DNA from: Mycobacterium sp. GA-0227b
Lineage (GTDB): Bacteria > Actinomycetota > Actinomycetes > Mycobacteriales > Mycobacteriaceae
DNA: 64,000 bases
Assembly: GCF_001499855.1 (NCBI RefSeq)
Contig: NZ_LQIK01000033.1
Coordinates: 184,448-248,447, forward strand
Direction of reading: 5' to 3'
The notes beneath the pieces were generated by a model that had not been told where the DNA came from, searched no databases, and worked only from the letters and a program-made list of their open reading frames with translations. This document shows positions 58,970 to 64,000 of this stretch, piece after piece (within the stretch, counting starts at the first letter, position 1; the number at the start of each line of letters is the position of its first letter). The position numbers and the translations under genes were made by a program.

Positions 58970-60406
58970 CTAGGCCGACGACACCCAGTTGCCGTGGAAG
59001 CCGGCGGGCACGCGGTGCGGAAGCTTGATGCTGGCGAGGTCCTGCAACGTTCGCGCGTCGAGCAGCACCAGGTCACTGCGGTCGGTCCGACGGTCGTAGA
59101 CGAACCCCATCAACACGCCGTCGTCTTCGACGGCGGTCGATGAGGACGCCTCAAAGACGAACTCCCCGAGCACTTTCCCGTCGCCGAAGGATCGTGAAAG
59201 CGTGTCGCCGCCGACGAAGTCATGCTTGAGCAGGGTATCGCTGCCGTCGCCGTCGCCGACGGTCGGCGCGTACCCGTAGCGGTGACGCCTGCCCACCCGG
59301 CGTTCGTCGACGCGCGGGAACTCCTGGCCCCGATCGTCGATGCGAGATTCGCGAACCTTGCCGTCGGCGAGATCCACCGTCCAACGGTCGAGTGTCGGCG
59401 GACCTTCGTCCGGCCCAAGGTGGTTGGTGTCGAACATCTTCGGGTGCCGCACGACATCGAGCACGATCGTGCCGCCATCGTCGTAGGCGTTCATCGGGTG
59501 GAACACGTAGCAGGGTTCGACCTCGAACCAGCGCACGTCCGCATTGCCGCCGTCGCGTGGCATCACGCCGACCCGCGCGGGATATTTCGGGTTCCAGGAG
59601 TATGGGAACCGACGGTCGGATGCGTTACCCCCCGGCTGCCGAGCGCTGATCGGATCCGGTATTCGCACCCGACCGATCAAGGCCGACAACACAAGTCGGG
59701 AGACCAGCCGCAGACCGCGTGGCACCGTCATCTCCACCGCCATGCGCGCGTCGAACGTGACCGGCAGGTCGTAGAACACGACGTGGTTCTCGGTCAGCGA
59801 GAAGTCGTGCATCATCGGGCTGCCCGCGACCCCGATATCGACCGTGCGTCGCGCGCGCCCGTCCGCGCCGATCACCGAGTACTGCACCGTGTTGCCGCGA
59901 TACATGCTGTAGGAAACGGCGTGCAGTTCACCGGTGTCGGGGTCACGCTTGGGATGGGCGGTGTATCCACCCGTCAGTGTCCCGTCGAAGTCACATGCCC
60001 CGACGGTCTCGAGCTCGTCGGTGAGTTCCACGTTGGCGACACCGGATTCGATCAGGGCCAGAGTCCGGCCGGCGTGTCCGATGACGTTGGTGTTGGCGCC
60101 GATTCCCGAGATGGGGAACCGTCCGGGTGGCGTCTGCTCCCCCAGTGCCTTCGCGGTCTGCGGACCGCGGACCCAGCGGTTGCGGTACCACTCCGCCTTG
60201 CCATCGCGGATCCGGATGCCGTGCACCATGCCGTCGCCGATGAACCAGTGGTACAGCTCCGGATCCAGCTCGCCGACCGGATTCGGTCCGTTCCGCAGAT
60301 AGCGCCCATCGAGGTGATCGGGGATGGTGCCGGTGACCTCGAGGTCGGTCAGCGTGTGCTCTTCGCGAAGGGGCGCGAAGGCGCCCTCGAGATAGCGGCT
60401 CGTCAT
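58970..60406 (-). CDS. Carotenoid cleavage oxygenase family protein
   Basis: Non-heme iron dioxygenase of 478 residues that cleaves conjugated double bonds in carotenoids or stilbenes. The four iron-binding histidines are seen in GYTAHPKRD, MMHDFSLTENH, YVFHPMNAYDDG and AGFHGNWV. YLRNGPNP and GDGMVHGIRIRDG near the start are family blocks. ATG at 60406 has GGGGAG seven bases upstream; the ATG at 60421 is inside the operator. Controlled most likely by the adjacent TetR through twin operators. Substrate open: mycobacterial pigments or plant phenolics. Confidence 0.92.
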   Translation of the reverse strand: MTSRYLEGAFAPLREEHTLTDLEVTGTIPDHLDGRYLRNGPNPVGELDPELYHWFIGDGMVHGIRIRDGKAEWYRNRWVRGPQTAKALGEQTPPGRFPISGIGANTNVIGHAGRTLALIESGVANVELTDELETVGACDFDGTLTGGYTAHPKRDPDTGELHAVSYSMYRGNTVQYSVIGADGRARRTVDIGVAGSPMMHDFSLTENHVVFYDLPVTFDARMAVEMTVPRGLRLVSRLVLSALIGRVRIPDPISARQPGGNASDRRFPYSWNPKYPARVGVMPRDGGNADVRWFEVEPCYVFHPMNAYDDGGTIVLDVVRHPKMFDTNHLGPDEGPPTLDRWTVDLADGKVRESRIDDRGQEFPRVDERRVGRRHRYGYAPTVGDGDGSDTLLKHDFVGGDTLSRSFGDGKVLGEFVFEASSSTAVEDDGVLMGFVYDRRTDRSDLVLLDARTLQDLASIKLPHRVPAGFHGNWVSSA

Positions 60407-60417
60407 CGCGGGCTCCC

Positions 60418-60459
60418 CCATAACGGTGTTATGACACCACCTGTATAACACCGTTATGG
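60418..60459. promoter_or_regulatory. Twin ATAAC-N3-GTTAT operators between carotenoid oxygenase and tetR
   Basis: A perfect 15-bp inverted repeat (60418-60432 and 60445-60459). Each arm is itself a palindrome, ATAACGGTGTTAT and ATAACACCGTTAT, with centres 25 bp apart. It fills the whole 57-bp space between the divergent oxygenase and TetR genes. Two TetR dimers bound side by side would shut both promoters. Best-supported operator in the window. Confidence 0.8.
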
Positions 60460-60463
60460 CAAT

Positions 60464-61129
60464 ATGGCAAGAGTGAGCGAGAGTGCCCCGAAGCAACTGG
60501 TCGAGGCCGGCATCCGAATTCTCGAGCGGGACGGGCTGGCGGCGCTCAGCGCACGCAAACTGGCCGCCGAAACCGGGACGTCGACGATGGCGGTGTACAC
60601 GCACTTCGGCGGCATGACAGGCCTGATCGACTCGATCGCCAGCGAGACGTTCGCGCGCTTCACCCAGGCGCTGACGGAGTCGCCGGTGACCGACGATCCG
60701 GTGGCCGACTTCCTCGTGATGGGCGCGCGGTACCGCGAGTTCGCGTTGGAGAACCCGCAGCGCTATCAGATGATGTTCGGCACCTCCGCGCAGTCACTGA
60801 GCCGTCATCACGCCGACCTGACCGTGACCGGCAGCTCAACCGACCGCGCGGAGTTCGCGGTGTCGTTCGAGGCGTTGTTGACCGCGGTGCGAAGGATGGT
60901 CGGCGCGCGACGTATCCGCGATGACGGCGTCGCCGTGATGGCAGGGCGGATGTGGAGCATCGTCCACGGCGCGGTCATGTTGGAGATGGCCGGCTTTTTC
61001 GGTCACGAGGGGCACGGGCTGACCCAGATTCTCGGGCCGCTGACCGTGGACACTCTGGTCGGGATGGGCGACGAGCGGGAAAAGACGATGCAGTCGCTGA
61101 CCGCAGCGACGGTGCTGGTCGACTTGTAG
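60464..61129 (+). CDS. TetR-family transcriptional regulator
   Basis: A 221-residue regulator. Helix-turn-helix in EAGIRILERDGLAALSARKLAAETGTSTMAVYTHFGGMTGLI; the C-terminal ligand domain is of the WHG type judging from ERYQMMFG-like YREFALENPQRYQMMFGTS. ATG 60464 has no ribosome-binding site and lies 4 bp after the operator, which suggests a leaderless transcript. Predicted to control the divergent carotenoid oxygenase and itself. Confidence 0.92.
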   Translation: MARVSESAPKQLVEAGIRILERDGLAALSARKLAAETGTSTMAVYTHFGGMTGLIDSIASETFARFTQALTESPVTDDPVADFLVMGARYREFALENPQRYQMMFGTSAQSLSRHHADLTVTGSSTDRAEFAVSFEALLTAVRRMVGARRIRDDGVAVMAGRMWSIVHGAVMLEMAGFFGHEGHGLTQILGPLTVDTLVGMGDEREKTMQSLTAATVLVDL

Positions 61130-61151
61130 GAGCGAACGAGTCACGATCCGC

Positions 61152-61643
61152 TCAGGTGCCGGTGTGCCCCTCTTCGGCGGGCAGCGGTGGGGGCAACGGC
61201 TTTGTCGGCTTAGGCGTCGAGGCCGGCGGCGGCGCCGACGGTGCGTCATCCGCCTGTCCCTCATGGACGTCGACCATCGGCTCCTCCCGGATCACCCGTG
61301 TGCCCGCGCTGATGGTCAAGGATTCCTCCGAGACGAAATACGTGATTCCGTCGTTCTCGGCGGTGAACTCATCGCCCGTCTGGGTGGCGGGCACGATCAA
61401 CTTTGCGCCGTCACGAAGTCGCACGCCGCGGTATTCATATTCCCCATCGGACGTCTTGCAGATCGCGACACGCGACGACCCGGTGGCACCGAAGAGCACC
61501 GCCTCTTTGGGTGGGGCACACCGAGCGGTGGAGTCGACATAGCCCTGAGCGTCCGCCGTGGGCGCGGCAATGGCCGCCGGCGCGAGTAGCAAGGACGACG
61601 ACGCCGCTGCAACGCCGACGACGAACAATGTGCGAGTCAACAT
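61152..61643 (-). CDS. Secreted protein of unknown function
   Basis: A 163-residue exported protein. Signal peptide (TRTLFVVGVAAASSSLLLAPAAIAAP) with cleavage likely after AIAA; the mature part has two cysteines (TARCAPPKEA and VAICKTSDG) 18 residues apart that could form a disulfide, then a beta-rich domain and a Pro-rich tail (PPPASTPKPTKPLPPPLP), as in cell-wall-associated mycobacterial proteins. No recognisable family. Stands alone, convergent with tetR. Confidence 0.78.
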   Translation of the reverse strand: MLTRTLFVVGVAAASSSLLLAPAAIAAPTADAQGYVDSTARCAPPKEAVLFGATGSSRVAICKTSDGEYEYRGVRLRDGAKLIVPATQTGDEFTAENDGITYFVSEESLTISAGTRVIREEPMVDVHEGQADDAPSAPPPASTPKPTKPLPPPLPAEEGHTGT

Positions 61644-61665
61644 CGACTCCTACGACACCACAGCG

Positions 61666-61698
61666 GTTGCCTACTTGCCCGCCTAACCGCTAGGCAAC
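61666..61698. repeat. Inverted repeat in the secreted-protein/alkA intergenic region
   Basis: GTTGCCTA at 61666-61673 pairs perfectly with TAGGCAAC at 61691-61698. It lies 23 bp upstream of the secreted protein start in a 235-bp gene-free stretch before alkA, so it may be a regulator site for the leftward gene. The rest of the stretch shows no clear promoter or gene. Confidence 0.35.
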
Positions 61699-61878
61699 GC
61701 TCGAATCGTTAGCCGCCCGAAACCAATGCGTGAGATTTTCGGTGATATTGGCGTTTCATCGACGGCGAGCACCACCTCCTCACCGCCAGCACTCCCACAC
61801 ACGCCCGGCGCCCTGACTGCCACGACCATGTCGGTTTTCCGCCAGTGTTGTCGGTGGGGACGTGTAATTGTGAGAGGC

Positions 61879-63363
61879 GTGCACGACGATTTCGAACGCT
61901 GCTACCGGGCTGTCCAGTCCAAAGACGCCCGGTTCGACGGCTGGTTCGTCACCGCCGTGCTGACCACGAAGATCTACTGCAGGCCAAGCTGCCCGGTTCG
62001 GCCGCCGTACGCACGCAACATGCGGTTCTATCCGACCGCGGCGGCCGCCCAGAAGGCAGGCTTCCGGGCCTGTAAGCGGTGCCGCCCAGACGCGTCACCC
62101 GGCTCACCGGAGTGGAATGTCCGCGGCGACGTCGTCGCCAGGGCCATGCGACTGATCGCCGATGGCACCGTCGACCGTGAAGGCGTCACCGGACTGGCCA
62201 CCCGGCTGGGCTACACCACCCGCCAGCTCGAGCGGCTTCTGCAAGCCGAAGTCGGGGCGAACCCGCTGGCCCTCGCGCGCGCTCAGCGTTCGCAGACTGC
62301 CCGCGTGCTCATCGAGACCACCGAATTGCCGTTCGGCGACGTTGCTTTCGCATCGGGGTTCTCCAGCATCCGGCAATTCAACGACACCGTACGAGCGGTG
62401 TGCGATCTCACCCCGACGACGTTGCGTCAGCGTGCGCGTGCCCGGTTCGGCCGCAACGAGGGCGGCACCGGAGCACTGTCGTTACGGTTGCCCGTCCGCA
62501 CTCCTTTCGCCTATGAGGGACTGTTCGGACACCTGGCGGCCAGCGCCGTGCCGGGCGTCGAGGAAGTGCGGGAGGGGGCCTACCGCCGAACGCTGCGCCT
62601 ACCGAACGGCAACGGAATCGTCTCTCTCACACCACAACCCGACCATGTGCAATGCCGGATGGTCCTCGACGACTTCCGCGACCTAGCCACAGCGATCGCC
62701 AGATGCCGCCGGCTGCTTGATCTCGACGCTGATCCCGAGGCGGTTGTCGACGCACTCGGTACCGACCCGGAACTCAGCGTGCTCGTCAGCAAGGCGCCCG
62801 GTCAGCGCATTCCGCGAACAGTCGACGAACAAGAACTAGCCTTGCGGGTCGTGCTGGGTCAGCAGGTATCGATCAAGGCGGCCCGGACGCATGCCTGGCG
62901 AATTGTCTCGGCTTATGGGCAGCAAATCACGGACACGAACGGCGGTCTGACACATGCCTTTCCGCCGATCGAACATCTCGCCGACATCGATCCCGCCCAC
63001 CTCGCCTTCCCGAAGTCACGGCAACGCTCGCTGATTGCGCTGATCCGAGCATTGGCGGACGGGGACGTCATCCTCGATGCGGGCTGCGACTGGAACCGGG
63101 CGCGGGAGCAGTTGTTGGCACTGCCCGGCATCGGCCCGTGGACCGCCGAGGTGATCGCTATGCGTGGGCTCGGTGACCCCGACGCCTTCCCGGCCACTGA
63201 CCTCGGCGTGCAGCTGGCCGCAAGGCAGTTGGGACTGCCCGCTGAGCCTCGCGCACTCACCGAGCACAGCGCGCGGTGGCGACCATGGCGTTCGTACGCC
63301 ACCCAGCACCTGTGGTCCGCGCTCGATCATGCAGTCAACGACTGGCCACCAAAGGAGACATGA
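61879..63363 (+). CDS. alkA: Ada/AlkA fusion: methylphosphotriester-sensing regulator and 3-methyladenine DNA glycosylase
   Basis: A 494-residue repair protein. The N-terminal Ada domain has the zinc and methyl-acceptor cysteines (KIYCRPSCPVR and CKRCRPDA); a central AraC-type helix-turn-helix follows (ATRLGYTTRQLERLLQ, FASGFSSIRQFNDTVR); then the AlkA glycosylase domain with helix-hairpin-helix LLALPGIGPWTAEVIAMRGLGDPDAFPATDLG containing the catalytic Asp. GTG at 61879 gives the same N-terminus (HDDFERCYRAVQSKDARFDG) as Rv1317c. Overlaps ogt by ATGA, so both repair enzymes are made after methylation damage. Confidence 0.95.
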   Translation: MHDDFERCYRAVQSKDARFDGWFVTAVLTTKIYCRPSCPVRPPYARNMRFYPTAAAAQKAGFRACKRCRPDASPGSPEWNVRGDVVARAMRLIADGTVDREGVTGLATRLGYTTRQLERLLQAEVGANPLALARAQRSQTARVLIETTELPFGDVAFASGFSSIRQFNDTVRAVCDLTPTTLRQRARARFGRNEGGTGALSLRLPVRTPFAYEGLFGHLAASAVPGVEEVREGAYRRTLRLPNGNGIVSLTPQPDHVQCRMVLDDFRDLATAIARCRRLLDLDADPEAVVDALGTDPELSVLVSKAPGQRIPRTVDEQELALRVVLGQQVSIKAARTHAWRIVSAYGQQITDTNGGLTHAFPPIEHLADIDPAHLAFPKSRQRSLIALIRALADGDVILDAGCDWNRAREQLLALPGIGPWTAEVIAMRGLGDPDAFPATDLGVQLAARQLGLPAEPRALTEHSARWRPWRSYATQHLWSALDHAVNDWPPKET

Positions 63364-63866
63364 TGGAAGCCTTGAAGTTTCGCACGATGGACAGCCCGGT
63401 CGGTCAGCTGACACTGGCAGGTAGAGACGGCCGGCTGATGCACCTGCGAATGGTGGACCAGACATATGAACCCAGCCGCGACGGCTGGGCTGCGGACGAG
63501 GACGCGTTCCCCGACGCGGTGGAGCAACTCGAGGCGTACTTCGCCGGCGACCGCACCGAGTTCAAATTGGACCTCGATCTTGTCGGCACCGACTTCCAGC
63601 GGCGAGTCTGGGCGGCATTGCTGACGATTCCCTATGGCGAGACTCGTTCTTACGGCGAGATCGCCAGGCAGATCGGCTCTCCGGGCGCCTTTCGCGCGGT
63701 CGGTTTGGCCAACGGCCACAACCCGATCGGCATCATTGTGCCGTGCCATCGAGTGATCGGGTCCAACGGAAGCCTCACGGGCTACGGCGGCGGACTCGAC
63801 AGGAAGCGGGCACTGCTCGCGATGGAGAAAAATCGGGTCGCGCCGGCGTTGACGTTGTTTGATTGA
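63360..63866 (+). CDS. ogt: Methylated-DNA-protein cysteine methyltransferase Ogt
   Basis: Suicide repair enzyme that takes the methyl group from O6-methylguanine. 168 residues. Acceptor Cys in IIVPCHRVIG; the recognition helix and hinge GETRSYGEIARQIGSPGAFRAVGLANGHNP are intact. Two ATGs are adjacent (63360 and 63363); the second has the better distance to AAAGGAG. Coupled to alkA. Homologue of Rv1316c, whose place next to the rRNA operon is also conserved. Confidence 0.95.
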   Translation: MMEALKFRTMDSPVGQLTLAGRDGRLMHLRMVDQTYEPSRDGWAADEDAFPDAVEQLEAYFAGDRTEFKLDLDLVGTDFQRRVWAALLTIPYGETRSYGEIARQIGSPGAFRAVGLANGHNPIGIIVPCHRVIGSNGSLTGYGGGLDRKRALLAMEKNRVAPALTLFD

Positions 63867-63887
63867 AGTGGAGTGGCGCTACAAATG

Positions 63888-63920
63888 CCTATGGCCCCCA
63901 ATCGAATTGGGGGCCATAGG
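63888..63920. terminator. Strong bidirectional terminator between ogt and the rRNA operon
   Basis: A perfect 15-bp stem (63888-63902 with 63906-63920) and 3-base loop, CCTATGGCCCCCAAT/ATTGGGGGCCATAGG. It lies 21 bp after the ogt stop and 10 bp beyond the 3' end of the leftward 5S rRNA. Short T-rich stretches follow on both sides. It should end the rRNA transcript and the alkA-ogt transcript. Confidence 0.9.
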
Positions 63921-63930
63921 GCTTAATTTG

Positions 63931-64000
63931 TGTTCGGCGGTGTCCTACTTTTCCGCCCGGGTTGGGCAGTATCATTGGCGCTGGCAGGCTTAGCTTCCGG
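63931..64000 (-). rRNA. rrf: 5S ribosomal RNA, 3' part (gene continues beyond the window)
   Basis: The minus strand gives CCGGAAGCTAAGCCTGCCAG at the window edge and ends GGACACCGCCGAACA, the conserved 3' region of actinobacterial 5S rRNA including loops D/E and the 3' terminal strand. About 70 of 115 nt are present. The 23S and 16S genes would lie outside to the right, reading leftward, matching the rrn-ogt-alkA arrangement of M. tuberculosis. Confidence 0.95.

Noticed and set aside
63931..64000. Possible small gene at the right edge
   Set aside because: The sequence is the reverse complement of the conserved 5S rRNA 3' end; it is not coding.

Overview
The window is high-GC actinobacterial DNA and almost certainly comes from a fast-growing environmental mycobacterium (Mycolicibacterium-like). 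Reasons: the right half (about 28.6-64 kb) keeps the gene order of the M. tuberculosis Rv1316c-Rv1343c segment in inverted orientation (lprD/DUF3817, rdgB, rph, Rv1339-type phosphodiesterase, murI, rhomboid, cysM-cysO-mec, S58 peptidase, DUF2017, clpS, pncB, dinG, glgP, glgE, glgB, thioredoxin-TPR, fadA4, methylmalonyl-CoA epimerase, nucS, adenylate cyclase, alkA, ogt) and runs into the 3' end of a 5S rRNA. There are also a WhiB6-like protein, an MspA-type porin, F420-type luciferase-like oxidoreductase, many GTG starts, leaderless-looking genes and dense ATGA/GTGA/TGATG overlaps. Gene assignments rest on recalled families and visible motifs; no database search was run.

Region 1 (1-11 kb) is acyl-CoA metabolism. 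A leftward operon carries an acyl-CoA ligase, two acyl-CoA dehydrogenase subunits and an enoyl-CoA hydratase cut by the window edge. Facing it are a 2Fe-2S ferredoxin and a second leftward operon: a split B12-dependent acyl-CoA mutase, an LLM-class oxidoreductase and a CaiB/BaiF CoA-transferase. Divergent from the mutase run an SDR, a second acyl-CoA ligase, a small unknown protein and a membrane-anchored nucleotide cyclase. A perfect palindrome and a 31-bp direct repeat mark the control regions. The mutase keeps the carboxylate-binding Arg of methylmalonyl-CoA mutase but lacks the Tyr next to the active-site His.

Region 2 (12.5-26 kb) is the most unusual part. One tightly packed leftward operon of eleven genes holds a 34-residue membrane microprotein, a NorD-type VWA protein, a NorQ/CbbQ-type AAA+ ATPase, a 42-residue membrane microprotein, a six-helix membrane protein, a single-span protein, two cytochromes P450, two dihydrodipicolinate-reductase-like oxidoreductases and a VOC protein. 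A paralogue of the six-helix protein, a TetR regulator, an SDR and a third reductase-like gene lie next to it. Three TGAC-N4-GTCA sites sit in the three control regions. I read this as a metal-cofactor maturation pair (NorQ/NorD) serving an undescribed integral-membrane enzyme within an oxidative catabolic pathway. An amidohydrolase and an AraC regulator follow.

Region 3 (26.9-28.6 kb) holds a TetR gene divergent from a whiB6-like gene with twin operators between them, a small membrane protein and tRNA-Leu(TAG).

Region 4 (28.6-64 kb) is the conserved core listed above: nucleotide-pool cleaning and RNA processing (rdgB, rph), sulfur-carrier cysteine synthesis (mec-cysO-cysM), NAD salvage (pncB), proteolysis adaptor (clpS), GlgE-pathway alpha-glucan synthesis (glgE, glgB, glgP), noncanonical mismatch repair (nucS) and alkylation repair (alkA-ogt). 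Into this core are inserted, relative to M. tuberculosis as I remember it, a zinc-metallopeptidase lipoprotein, an MspA porin, a virginiamycin-B-lyase-like propeller, a glutaminase-STAS fusion, a carotenoid oxygenase with its TetR regulator, and a secreted protein. No insertion sequence, prophage, CRISPR array or replication origin is visible.
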